From JASGCP01 sp965263285 (GTDB lineage Bacteria; Bacteroidota; Bacteroidia; Chitinophagales; Chitinophagaceae), in assembly GCA_965263285.1 (NCBI GenBank), contig CBDHHD010000016.1:1922001-1986000 (forward strand): a stretch of 64,000 nt of DNA, given 5' to 3'. The position numbers and the translations under genes were made by a program. Shown in pieces: positions 7,812 to 17,025 of the stretch; the first letter of the stretch is position 1; each line of letters begins with the position of its first letter. A model generated the notes under the pieces. It searched no databases, was not told the origin of the DNA, and saw only the letters and a list, made by a program, of their open reading frames with translations.

Positions 7812-7957
7812 GGCTACATCTTTTTTTAAGGTGCTGGGGGTAAAATAAATTTGGAGTCTATAGAAGAAAAAGTCTCTATTTCTCATGCCATAATTGTTAA
7901 TAATAAATCTTTGAATACGGGCGTTTAAATTTTCAGCTTTGGCATTAGTTAATCTCA
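7812..7957 (-). pseudogene. ISAon1-like transposase C-terminal remnant (left arm)
   Basis: On the minus strand the frame reads LTNAKAENLNARIQRFIINN and then YGMRNRDFFFYRLQIYF. This is the NAxAExxN...RdxxFFxxRL end seen, from memory, in ISAon1/ISL3-like transposases. It is followed by the element's terminal repeat at 7812. Only the last ~40 residues survive. An inverted, nearly identical copy lies at 10003-10165, so the IS4-like element between them is framed by inverted arms. Confidence 0.65.
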
Positions 7958-8127
7958 AACCCGGCTATTTTTAGGTAATATTTTTTTGCAAAAATCATAT
8001 AAAATATTGTTTTTTTGTTTTAAATTGTTTATTTTTTTTGTTACCTAAATAAGTAATATAAAACGAATACAAAATCTTCACATTCAAAATGGGCTACCAA
8101 GCATCGAACTAAAGGGACTGAATTGAA

Positions 8128-9984
8128 AAAATAAATGGGAAATATTATTTATATGGTGTTACAAGCAAGTATAATAAAGAGCTTAAGAAAGCGAAAAAAA
8201 TTTCATTAGGCATTATAGGTACTATTACAGAAAACGATGGTTTAATAATATCCAGTAAAAAAGAATTAAAAGACAAGGTAGCAGAATACAGTAAATTTAA
8301 TATGGAAAGTGGCAAAACAATGTATCAAAAAGAATATGGATTTTCTTTAAGTCTCATTAATGTTTTTAGTCAACACTTGTAAGCACATTTAAAACAATAT
8401 TTCCCTTCTGATTGGCAAATGATATTATCCTTAGTTTTTTGTAGAATAGCCTATCAATCACCTATAAAAAACATGTCTTATTTTCTTAGAAATTCATATA
8501 TAAGTAACTTGTTAAAACTTGCTGATGTGACAGATAAAAGCGTAAGTTCTTTTTTACAACATATAGGATCTATGCGCGTAGAAATGGTAACTTACATGAA
8601 AAATTTTGTCAGTAAAGATGATAGCATTTTAGTTGACGCAACAGATATTGTTTGTAATTCTAAAAATATTTTTATTTCTAAAATGGGTTATAATAGCGAC
8701 ATGAATTTTCAGTCCCAATTTTGTCTTTTGTATTTATATTCAGCAACTAATCATGAACCTTTTTTTACAGACTTATACCAGGAAATATAGCAGATGTAAG
8801 TACTTTAAAGAATACAATGATTGAAAGTGAACTAACAAATGCCTTATATATATCAGATAAATGTTTTTATTCTGAATCTAATATTGAACAATTAAATGCA
8901 TTACAAATGAAATATATTATTCATTTACGCAGAAATAACAGTTGTATCTCATACAATTTATTATCCAATATTACTATTTGTAATAAATATTTTAAATTTA
9001 GAGACAGGTATGTTTTTTATATGCAACAAACAATAGACAAAGGCAATATTTACATATATCTGAATGGGAATTTAAAAGAAGAAGAAAAGGTAGATTATTT
9101 AAATAGGATTGCTAAGTTTCCTGAACGGTATATTTCAGATGAATATGCGATAAAAGAAAGTCAAATGGTTACTATTGCTTTACTTACCAATCAAACCGAA
9201 GTATCAACTGAAGAAATTTATATACAATATAAAAGTAGAAGTGAAATAGAACAATATTTTGATCATTATAAAAATACCATTATGTCTCAAATGACTTATA
9301 TGCAAAGTGATGCCTCACTAGAAGCTTGGATGTTTATTAATCATATCGCTATGCAGATACTTTATAAAATTGTAGAATTAGTTAAAACAGGCTACATCTT
9401 TTTTTGAGGTGCTGGGGTGTATTTGTGTTTTTGTAATTACTCAGGTATAGGTTAATAAATTATTTTTTATATCTTTTTCTTTCTTTTGTCTTGATACAAA
9501 AGAAAGAAACAAAGGAAAAATCAAGCCTGCAGATAAAGAGCTACAAAACTAAGGCTCGCTACGCTAGCGAGAATGAATGGGAGGCGGTTAGGTATGAATC
9601 GTTATGATGAGCTTATCCATAGGTATCTTTTATGTAAATACTTTATGCTCATCATAACGATTCATATATAAAAATTTCCGCCTCCAAATTCTCGCTGGTT
9701 GCTTCGCTCACCTCGTTTTGTAATGATCTTTATCTGAAGGCAGTCCTCATCAGATATTTCCTATTATTTCCATGTTTATATGTATTTAATCATCCATGCT
9801 TCCAGCAACTCAAAAAAAAGATTTAGCCTTAAAACAAATGGATTAACTAAACGATTCTCTATTAGGGATATTATTTTAGATTTAACAAACATAAAAAGTA
9901 GCCATCGGAGATAAATCATTTATACCAGAAATAGATAAAACAACTCGGTTATTATTAGAAAAATTAAATTTACATATTACCTAA
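8128..9984 (+). pseudogene. IS4/IS1634-like transposase, multiply disrupted
   Basis: The reconstructed protein runs from KINGKYYLYGVTSKYNKELK through ILVDATDIVCNSKN, RLIPGNIADVSTLKNT and SRSEIEQYFDHYKN to KSFIPEIDKTTRLLLEKLN. The motifs suggest a DDE core: D in VDATD and E in SEIEQYFD, with the typical YRL(v/i)PGNIxDVSTLKxT motif. Lesions: no clean start; in-frame TAA near 8381; a frameshift near 8767, where one T is missing from an eight-T run before TACAGACTT; insertion of a miniature element after 9389; and another frameshift near 9897. It is non-functional. Confidence 0.75.
9390..9828 (+). mobile_element. Miniature element copy B, with 8-bp TSD TTAAAACA
   Basis: This is a 439-bp copy with both 26-bp ends. 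Direct repeats TTAAAACA flank it at 9382-9389 and 9829-9836. Deleting the element and one repeat rejoins the IS4-like transposase frame as IVELVKTNGLTKRFS, which proves insertion. Inside, the 20-bp perfect stem TATGAATCGTTATGATGAGC (9593-9612) pairs with 9647-9666. Outer arms GGAGGCGG (9580-9587) and CCGCCTCC (9678-9685) extend the fold. Eight-bp duplications fit ISL3-type and several other DDE transposases. Confidence 0.92.
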
Positions 9985-10002
9985 AATCGCTGGGTTTGAG
10001 AT

Positions 10003-10165
10003 TAAGGTATTTTGAAAAAGGATTAACTAATGCCAAAGCTGAAAATTTAAACGCCTGTATTCAAAGATTTATTATTAACAATTATGGCATGAGAAATAGA
10101 GACTTTTTCTTCTACAGACTCCAAATTTATTTTAGCCCTCCAGCACCTCAAAAAAAGATTTAGCC
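10003..10165 (+). pseudogene. ISAon1-like transposase C-terminal remnant (right arm)
   Basis: On the plus strand the frame reads YFEKGLTNAKAENLNACIQR, then FIINNYGMRNRDFFFYRLQI, and runs into the 26-bp terminal repeat ending at 10165. It is the inverted counterpart of 7812-7957 with a few substitutions. It ends 134 bp before rplK, so the IS complex borders the ribosomal operon promoter. Confidence 0.65.
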
Positions 10166-10203
10166 AATAAAATAAATAATTTTTTTATTATAAATTGATG
10201 TTG

Positions 10204-10211
10204 TACTTTTG
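10204..10211 (+). promoter_or_regulatory. -7 box (TACTTTTG) of the rplK operon
   Basis: TACTTTTG followed by CAC lies 89 bp before the rplK ATG and matches TAnnTTTG. The -33 position is a T-run rather than TTTG. With nusG absent upstream, this is the best candidate start for the rplKAJL unit. Confidence 0.5.
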
Positions 10212-10299
10212 CACTCTTAAAAGTTCTTTTGAAGTATTTCAATTTAAATGTGGGAGTTAATGCATACATTAACGATTGTACCAATAAAATGATATTATT

Positions 10300-10743
10300 A
10301 TGGCTAAACAAATTACCGGATATGTAAAGTTGCAGGTAAAAGGCGGACAAGCCAACCCTGCTCCTCCAGTTGGTCCTGCTTTGGGTTCAAAGGGGATTAA
10401 TATTATGGAGTTCTGTAAGCAATTTAATGCGAGAACACAGGATAAACAAGGCAAAGTGTTGCCTGTTTTAATTACAGTGTATAATGATAAGTCTTTTGAC
10501 TTTGTTATTAAGACTGCTCCTGCATCTATACAAATATTAGAAGTGGCTAAATTACAATCAGGTTCAAAGGAAAGCAATCGTCAAAAAGTGGGTAAAATTA
10601 CTTGGGCACAAGTAGAAACAATAGCAAAGGATAAAATGCCTGATTTAAATTGTTTTACATTAGAAAGTGCCATGAGTATGGTTGCTGGAACCGCGAGAAG
10701 TATGGGTGTTTCTGTTGAAGGAACTGCCCCTTGGAAAAAATAG
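10300..10743 (+). CDS. rplK: 50S ribosomal protein L11
   Basis: The 147-residue protein is canonical L11: MAKQITGYVKLQVKGGQANP, then APPVGPALGSKGINIMEFCKQFNA, and the C-terminal rRNA-binding domain with GTARSMGVSVEG. L11 forms the GTPase-associated region with 23S rRNA. It is the first gene of rplK-rplA-rplJ-rplL-rpoB-rpoC. In most bacteria nusG and secE come just before; here an IS complex takes that place. Confidence 0.98.
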   Translation: MAKQITGYVKLQVKGGQANPAPPVGPALGSKGINIMEFCKQFNARTQDKQGKVLPVLITVYNDKSFDFVIKTAPASIQILEVAKLQSGSKESNRQKVGKITWAQVETIAKDKMPDLNCFTLESAMSMVAGTARSMGVSVEGTAPWKK

Positions 10744-10774
10744 TCATTCATTTTATAAAAATATTTTTAATAGC

Positions 10775-11467
10775 ATGTCAGTTACAAAAAAAAGAAAATT
10801 AGTTGAGGTAAAAGTTGATAAGAAAAAAGAGTATTCTTTAAAAGATGCTTCTGCATTGATTAAAGAAGTAAATTGTACAAAATTTGATAGCTCTGTTGAT
10901 TTACATATTCGTTTGGGTGTTGATCCTAAAAAAGCAGATCAGCAAGTAAGAGGTACTGTAAGTTTGCCCCATGGTACTGGTAAGACTAAAAAAGTATTAG
11001 TGCTATGTCCTGCTGATAAAGTAGCAGATGCACAAAAAGCAGGTGCTGACTTTGCAGGATTAGAAGAGTTTATTCAAAAAATAGAGTCAGGTTGGGTTGA
11101 TATGGATGTTGTAATTGCGACCCCCTCTGTTATGCCTAAGATTGGTAAATTAGGTAAAGTGTTAGGCCCCAGAAACTTAATGCCTAATCCTAAAACAGGC
11201 ACTGTTACCAATGATATTGCTAATGCCATTAGTGATGTAAAAGGAGGCAAGATTGCTTTTAAGGTAGATAAGGATGGTATTGTGCATGCTTCTATAGGTA
11301 GGGTATCATTTTCTCCCAAAAATATTGCAGATAATGTAAATGAATTAATACAAGCTATTTTAAAATTAAAGCCTAGTTCAGCCAAAGGAACTTTTTTGAG
11401 AGGTATTAGTATGGCAACCTCTATGAGTCCCGGGATTAAGTTAGATGCAAAATCTTTTATTTCGTAA
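10775..11467 (+). CDS. rplA: 50S ribosomal protein L1
   Basis: The 230-residue protein shows the L1 hallmarks SVDLHIRLGVDPKKADQQVR, GTVSLPHGTGK and VMPKIGKLGKVLGPRNLMPNPKTGTVT. L1 forms the mobile stalk at the E site and in many bacteria represses its own operon. The ATG at 10775 is selected because SVTKKRKLVE matches the usual L1 start; earlier in-frame codons overlap rplK. The spacing to rplK is 31 bp, consistent with one operon. Confidence 0.97.
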   Translation: MSVTKKRKLVEVKVDKKKEYSLKDASALIKEVNCTKFDSSVDLHIRLGVDPKKADQQVRGTVSLPHGTGKTKKVLVLCPADKVADAQKAGADFAGLEEFIQKIESGWVDMDVVIATPSVMPKIGKLGKVLGPRNLMPNPKTGTVTNDIANAISDVKGGKIAFKVDKDGIVHASIGRVSFSPKNIADNVNELIQAILKLKPSSAKGTFLRGISMATSMSPGIKLDAKSFIS

Positions 11468-11539
11468 ATTAAAATTGAGATTTACATTATTAAATTGAAT
11501 GTATAAAAAATATTAAGATACAATTGAAAATTATTTATT

Positions 11540-12058
11540 ATGAATAAAATCGAAAAGAATGAAATAATAGAAGTGTTAAAGACAAAGTTTGCTGAATATG
11601 CTAATTTTTATATTACAGATACAGAGTCTTTAACAGTGGAAGAAATTTCAAATATAAGAAAGGAGTGTTATCACAAGAAGGTAGAAATGCGAGTAGCCAA
11701 AAATACGCTTATAAAAAAGAGTTTGGAGCAGATAGACGCAAAGAAATATGAAGGAATATTTCCTGCATTAAATCATGTAACTGCATTATTTTTTTCTAAT
11801 AATCCTAAAGATCCTGCATTGATTATTTCCAACTTTAGGTCAAAGTCAAAAGAAGGCAAAAAGCCATCTTTAAAGTTAGCTTATGTAGGAGGGGAGGTAT
11901 ACAAAGGGGATGATCAATTGGAGGTGCTTACTAAGTTAAAAACGAAACAAGAGTTAATAGGGGAGGTGGTAGGATTGCTTCAATCGCCTGCAAAACGAGT
12001 AATAGCAGGTTTATTGCATCATCATGAATCTAAAAAAGTTGAAACTCCTACAATATAG
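11540..12058 (+). CDS. rplJ: 50S ribosomal protein L10
   Basis: The 172-residue protein carries the L10 domain: an N-terminal EIIEVLKTKFAEYANFYITD, then RKECYHKKVEMRVAKNTLIKKSL, and a C-terminal helical tail (VVGLLQSPAKRVIAGLL) that binds L7/L12 dimers. It lies between rplA and rplL in the canonical order. Confidence 0.96.
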   Translation: MNKIEKNEIIEVLKTKFAEYANFYITDTESLTVEEISNIRKECYHKKVEMRVAKNTLIKKSLEQIDAKKYEGIFPALNHVTALFFSNNPKDPALIISNFRSKSKEGKKPSLKLAYVGGEVYKGDDQLEVLTKLKTKQELIGEVVGLLQSPAKRVIAGLLHHHESKKVETPTI

Positions 12059-12149
12059 AAAAATACAATATTGATCCATGCCTGAGGGTCAAATTTTTTT
12101 AAATCTCCGCTGGAGCACAGGCAATGAAAGCGGAAAAAATGTTATTTAT

Positions 12150-12521
12150 ATGTCAGAAATTAAGTCATTAGCAGAAAAATTAGTAAGTTTATCAGTAAAA
12201 GAAGTACAGGAATTAGCTGAGGTATTAAAAGCAGATTATGGTATTGAGCCTGCAGCAGCTGTAGTATCGGTAGCGGGTGGCGGTGGTGTAGTAGCTGCGC
12301 CTGTAGAAAAAACAGCATTTGATGTAATCCTTAAAAATGGTGGAGCAAGTAAACTTAATGTGGTAAAAATTGTAAAAGACCTTACAGGTCTTGGATTAAA
12401 AGAAGCTAAAGAATTGGTAGATGGAGCTCCTAAACCAATAAAAGAAGGAATATCAAAGGCAGATGCTGAGCAAATGGTGGCAAAGTTGAAAGAAGCTGGT
12501 GCAGATGTAGAAATGAAATAG
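12150..12521 (+). CDS. rplL: 50S ribosomal protein L7/L12
   Basis: The 123-residue protein has the N-terminal dimerisation helix (SEIKSLAEKLVSLSVKEVQE), an Ala/Gly/Val-rich hinge at about residues 37-50, and the C-terminal factor-binding domain (FDVILKNGG, then NVVKIVKDLTGLGLKEAKEL). The ATG at 12150 gives the standard L7/L12 length; an earlier ATG at 12078 would add 24 unrelated residues. The 91-bp spacer after rplJ shows no clear terminator. Confidence 0.97.
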   Translation: MSEIKSLAEKLVSLSVKEVQELAEVLKADYGIEPAAAVVSVAGGGGVVAAPVEKTAFDVILKNGGASKLNVVKIVKDLTGLGLKEAKELVDGAPKPIKEGISKADAEQMVAKLKEAGADVEMK

Positions 12522-12597
12522 AGATGCTTGTAAAAATGGTTTGATATAAACAAAATTATTGATATAAAATTAATAATCGAATAGGTATTAATAATTG

Positions 12598-12626
12598 TTT
12601 GTTTTGTTTTTTATTTTGTACTTTTG
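12598..12626 (+). promoter_or_regulatory. Strong Bacteroidota promoter upstream of rpoB
   Basis: TTTG at 12598-12601 and TACTTTTG at 12619-12626 are separated by 17 bp, matching the -33/-7 consensus of the Bacteroidota primary sigma factor. It lies 90 bp before the rpoB start and suggests rpoBC has its own promoter besides read-through from rplL. Confidence 0.75.
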
Positions 12627-12715
12627 CATTATAATGTACGGATATTTCTTTAAAATAATTAAAGAGGTATTAAATCTTATTAGTGTTTTTTAACTTATAT
12701 AATATAAATTAATCC

Positions 12716-15700
12716 ATGTCCATGAATATTCAACAAAGACATAATTTTAGTACGATGGGAACAAGTGTAGCGCCCCCCCATTTATTAGAAATTCAAATTG
12801 AGTCATTTAAGAATTTTTTTCAATTAGAAACTACACCAGATAAACGAGAAGAAGAAGGACTATGGAGAGTATTTAAAGAAACTTTTAATGATGATGCCGA
12901 TAGCAAAGAAGAAAAAAAACGCATTTGTATTAAAGATTCTAAGCATATATTTGTATTGGAGTTTTTAGATTATTTTATTGATCCTCCACGATATACTATT
13001 CAAGAATGTTTAGAAAGAGGTATTACTTATAGTGTGCCATTGAAAGCTAAATTGAAATTAACTTGTAACGATCCTGAGCATGTCGATTTTCAAACTATAG
13101 AACAAGATGTGTACTTGGGTAATATTCCATATATGACACCTCAGGGTACTTTTGTGTTTAATGGATCAGAGCGAGTGATTGTATCGCAATTGCATCGTTC
13201 GCCAGGTGTTTTTTTTGGAAGATCAGTGCATACAAATGGTACTCCTATTTACTCGGCTAGGGTAATTCCTCATAAAGGTGCTTGGATGGAATTTGCGATA
13301 GATACCAATAATATCATGTATGCGTATATTGATAGAAAGAAGAAATTTCCTGTAACTACCTTATTGCGAGCCATAGGGTATGAATCGGATAATGATATAT
13401 TAGAATTATTTGATATAGCAGAAAATATTGAGGTAAATCGTGAGTCGTTGGAAGCTAATATTGGTAAAAAGTTAGCAGCGAGGGTTATTCGTACTTGGCA
13501 GGAAGATCAAGTAGATGAAGCATCAGGTGAAGTTCAGTCTATTCCTCGCTCTGAAATTGTTACAGATAAAGATGAAAAGTTAACAGAAGAAAATATAGAA
13601 AAAATATTAGAGTTGGGTATAGAATATATATCCATTCAAAAAGAAAACAATACTGATTTTGTTATCATTTCTAATACACTTAGTAAGGAAGATCCTATGG
13701 TAATAGATAGACTATCTGCTGCCAAATTTATTTTTAAACAATTGAGGGTAACAGACGCTCCTGATGATGAATCAGCCTTGAAAATTATTGATAAACTTTT
13801 CTTCTCAGAAAAAAGATATGACTTAGGAATAGTAGGAAGATATAAAATTAATAGAAAATTAAAGTTAGAGGATTTGTTAAAAAAAGAGAGCAAAAAAGAT
13901 GCTAAAAAAGAACAAAAAAATAATATCGTTAGCAAAACTCAGCATGGACATCATAAAATAAAATTACAAGAGATAACAAAGAGAGATTTAGAAAGTCAAG
14001 TATTAACAAGATTTGATATTATTGAAATTATTAAATATCTTATATCTCTTACAAATGATGTGAAAGATGTGGATGATATAGATCATTTATCTAATCGTAG
14101 GGTGAGGACTGTGGGAGAGCATTTGTATGCTCAATTTGGATCAGGTCTTGCTCGTATGGCGCGTACCATTCGTGATAAAATGAATGTGAGAGATAATGAA
14201 GTATTTACACCCGTGGAGTTAATCAATTCCCGTGCTTTATCTTCTGTTATTAATTCGTTTTTTGGTACTTCTCAGTTGTCTCAATTCTTAGATCAAACAA
14301 ATCCTTTGTCTGAGATTACACATAAGAGAAGAATTTCTGCTTTAGGCCCCGGTGGTTTAAATAGAGAAAGAGCAGGTTTTGAAGTAAGAGATGTGCATTA
14401 TAGTCACTATGGTCGTCTTTGTGCTATTGAAACTCCTGAAGGTCCTAATATTGGATTAATATCTACGTTGTGTGTATATGCAAAAATAGATGATAGGGGT
14501 TTTATAACTACGCCTTATAGAATAGTGAGTGACGGTAAAGTAGATTTAGATAATAATAATTTAAAGTACTTAAGTGCTGAAGATGAAGAAGATGATAAAA
14601 TAGATGAGATTATTAAAAATATAAAAAATGAACTTAAAAAGATAGATAATAGTAAAATTAAAAGTGATTATAAAAATGAGTTAGAGTTATTAATTAATTA
14701 TGATGAGATTCAAAGAACAGAGTTAAATGATGAATTTATTAATGATATTAATGAAGAAAATGTATTTAAAATATTTGGAGAAGAGAGATATGTAGAAAAA
14801 TATGATGAGTACTTTAAAATAAATATCTATAAAGATGTAAAAAAACTTGAAGATATAAAGAAAGGGATCATTACACCTATTGTAACTTTTAATGAGCCCA
14901 TTAACGAAAAGACAGGAGAGTTGGATAACGAAGTAGTTAAATGTAGGTATCAGTCAGACTTTGCTACTTTAGATATTTCAAAAGCTGGGTATCAAGAAAT
15001 AGGATCTAATCAAATTGTAGGTTTGAGTGCTTCATTGATTCCATTTTTAGAACATGATGATGCTAACCGAGCTTTGATGGGATCAAACATGCAAAGGCAA
15101 GCTGTTCCTCTTATATTACCTGAAACACCTATTGTAGGTACAGGATTAGAAGCAATTGCTGCTAAAGATTCCAATACACAAGAAATTGCTAAAGGAGATG
15201 GAGAAATTATTTTTGTAGATGCAAAAGAAATTAAAATTAAATATTATAAGTCAGAACAAGAACGATTAATTAGTTTTGTAGATGATATTGAAACTATTCA
15301 ATTGATTAAATTTAGAAAAACAAATCAAAATACTTGTATTAATCTTCGTCCTTCAGTAACCAAAGGGCAAAAAGTAAAAAAAGGAGATTTTCTTACACAA
15401 GGATATGCGATTAAAGATGGAGAATTAGCATTGGGTAGGAATTTAAAAGTGGCTTTTATGCCTTGGAAGGGGTATAATTTTGAAGATGCTATTGTGATTA
15501 GTGAAAGAGTAGTGCGAGAAGATTGGTTTACTTCTATTCATATTGAAGAGTATGAATTAGAAGTGAGAGAAACAAAGTTAGGTCCTGAAGAACTTACGAA
15601 TGACATTCCTAATGTTTCAGAAGAAGCTACTAAAGATTTAGATTTGCATGGTATTATTCGTTTAGGTGCAATGGTAAAAGAAGGAGATTTGTTGGTAGGT

Positions 15701-16984
15701 AAAATTACACCTAAGGGAGAGACAGATCCTACGCCAGAAGAGAAATTGTTATTGGCTATTTTTGGAGATAAAGCAGCCAATGTAAAAGATGCGTCTTTAA
15801 AAGCACCTAATGGTGTAGAGGGGGTGGTTATTAATAGACAGTTGTTTCAACGCGTAAATAGAGAGAAGAAAAATAAAGATAAAGGGAAGATAGAGAAAGA
15901 TAGGTTAGAAAAAGATTTTAAAGAAAAATCGACTAAGATTAAAGAAGCCTTGTTAAAAAAATTATTGCAGTTATTATCAGGTAAAAAATCGGCTGGCGTA
16001 AAAAATAAATTTGAAGAGGTTTTAATTAAAAAAGGTGATGATTTTACAGAGAAGAAATTAAAATCTATTGATGATTATCTATCGGTATATCCATTGAATT
16101 GGACAGACGATAAAAAAACAAATAGCTACATTGTTAATTTGCTTCACAACTATACTATTGAATATAATAAAGAGTATGGTCGTTATAGACGAGAGAAATA
16201 TAATATTGAAATAGGAGATGAGTTACCTACGGGAGTTTTAAAATTGGCAAAAGTGTATATAGCATCTAAAAGAAAGTTAAAGGTAGGTGATAAAATGGCA
16301 GGGCGTCATGGAAATAAAGGGATTGTGGCAAAAATTGTTAGAATGGAAGATATGCCATTTATGGAAGATGGATCTCCTGTAGATATCGTATTAAACCCTT
16401 TGGGTGTTCCGTCTCGTATGAATCTCGGTCAAATATATGAGACCATATTGGGATGGGTAGGTCAAAAATTAGATATGAAGTTTGCAAGTCCTATTTTTGA
16501 CGGTGCTTCTATTGATGAAATTGAAGAATTATGTAAAAAAGCAGGGATACCTATTAATGGGCATACTTATTTGTATGATGGAGAAACAGGAGAAAGATTT
16601 CACCAAAAAGTTACAGTGGGAGTTGTGTATATGATTAAATTACACCACATGGTTGATGATAAGATGCATGCAAGAAGTATTGGATCATATAGCTTAATCA
16701 CACAACAACCATTAGGAGGTAAGGCGCATTTTGGAGGGCAACGATTTGGAGAAATGGAGGTATGGGCACTTGAGGCTTATGGTGCTTCTCACATATTGCA
16801 AGAATTGCTTACTATTAAGTCTGATGACATGATTGGTAGATCTCGTACATATGAAGCTATATCTAAAGGTGATATCATTCCTAAACCTAATACTCCAGAA
16901 TCTTTTAATGTGTTGGTAAACGAATTGCGTGGTTTAGGTTTGGATATTAAATTTTTAGATCAAAACAATAAAGTTATTTATTAA
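12716..16984 (+). CDS. rpoB: RNA polymerase beta subunit
   Basis: The 1422-residue protein contains all main RpoB blocks: the N-terminal lobe (MTPQGTFVFNGSERVIVSQLHRSPGV), the rifampicin region (FGTSQLSQFLDQTNPLSEITHKRR), VRDVHYSHYGRLC, the FMPWKGYNFEDAI block, KVGDKMAGRHGNKG and the C-terminal FGGQRFGEMEVWALEA. It is longer than the usual ~1270 residues. A Lys-rich insert lies near residues 388-415, and a larger Asp/Glu/Lys/Ile-rich insert at about 622-715 stands where relatives, by memory, have a short loop. Residue 570 is Ala (GRLCAIETPEG), where Pro is nearly universal. These oddities look lineage-specific rather than damaging, since the frame is intact. Confidence 0.97.
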   Translation: MSMNIQQRHNFSTMGTSVAPPHLLEIQIESFKNFFQLETTPDKREEEGLWRVFKETFNDDADSKEEKKRICIKDSKHIFVLEFLDYFIDPPRYTIQECLERGITYSVPLKAKLKLTCNDPEHVDFQTIEQDVYLGNIPYMTPQGTFVFNGSERVIVSQLHRSPGVFFGRSVHTNGTPIYSARVIPHKGAWMEFAIDTNNIMYAYIDRKKKFPVTTLLRAIGYESDNDILELFDIAENIEVNRESLEANIGKKLAARVIRTWQEDQVDEASGEVQSIPRSEIVTDKDEKLTEENIEKILELGIEYISIQKENNTDFVIISNTLSKEDPMVIDRLSAAKFIFKQLRVTDAPDDESALKIIDKLFFSEKRYDLGIVGRYKINRKLKLEDLLKKESKKDAKKEQKNNIVSKTQHGHHKIKLQEITKRDLESQVLTRFDIIEIIKYLISLTNDVKDVDDIDHLSNRRVRTVGEHLYAQFGSGLARMARTIRDKMNVRDNEVFTPVELINSRALSSVINSFFGTSQLSQFLDQTNPLSEITHKRRISALGPGGLNRERAGFEVRDVHYSHYGRLCAIETPEGPNIGLISTLCVYAKIDDRGFITTPYRIVSDGKVDLDNNNLKYLSAEDEEDDKIDEIIKNIKNELKKIDNSKIKSDYKNELELLINYDEIQRTELNDEFINDINEENVFKIFGEERYVEKYDEYFKINIYKDVKKLEDIKKGIITPIVTFNEPINEKTGELDNEVVKCRYQSDFATLDISKAGYQEIGSNQIVGLSASLIPFLEHDDANRALMGSNMQRQAVPLILPETPIVGTGLEAIAAKDSNTQEIAKGDGEIIFVDAKEIKIKYYKSEQERLISFVDDIETIQLIKFRKTNQNTCINLRPSVTKGQKVKKGDFLTQGYAIKDGELALGRNLKVAFMPWKGYNFEDAIVISERVVREDWFTSIHIEEYELEVRETKLGPEELTNDIPNVSEEATKDLDLHGIIRLGAMVKEGDLLVGKITPKGETDPTPEEKLLLAIFGDKAANVKDASLKAPNGVEGVVINRQLFQRVNREKKNKDKGKIEKDRLEKDFKEKSTKIKEALLKKLLQLLSGKKSAGVKNKFEEVLIKKGDDFTEKKLKSIDDYLSVYPLNWTDDKKTNSYIVNLLHNYTIEYNKEYGRYRREKYNIEIGDELPTGVLKLAKVYIASKRKLKVGDKMAGRHGNKGIVAKIVRMEDMPFMEDGSPVDIVLNPLGVPSRMNLGQIYETILGWVGQKLDMKFASPIFDGASIDEIEELCKKAGIPINGHTYLYDGETGERFHQKVTVGVVYMIKLHHMVDDKMHARSIGSYSLITQQPLGGKAHFGGQRFGEMEVWALEAYGASHILQELLTIKSDDMIGRSRTYEAISKGDIIPKPNTPESFNVLVNELRGLGLDIKFLDQNNKVIY

Positions 16985-17025
16985 CTATACATTTTTTATA
17001 TTCACTTTTTTTTTAAAATTCTTAT

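Larger units (their letters stand above)
7953..10002 (+). mobile_element. Degenerate IS4/IS1634-like element with a miniature element nested inside
   Basis: Ends are recognised as near-inverted repeats: TTAATCTCAAACCCGGC at the left and, on the opposite strand at the right, TTAATCTCAAACCCAGC; both continue into a TTTTAGGTAATAT-like stretch. Without the nested 447 bp (miniature element plus one duplication) the element is about 1.6 kb, normal for an IS4-type IS. Its transposase is broken in several places. It sits between two inverted ISAon1-like C-terminal fragments. Confidence 0.65.
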
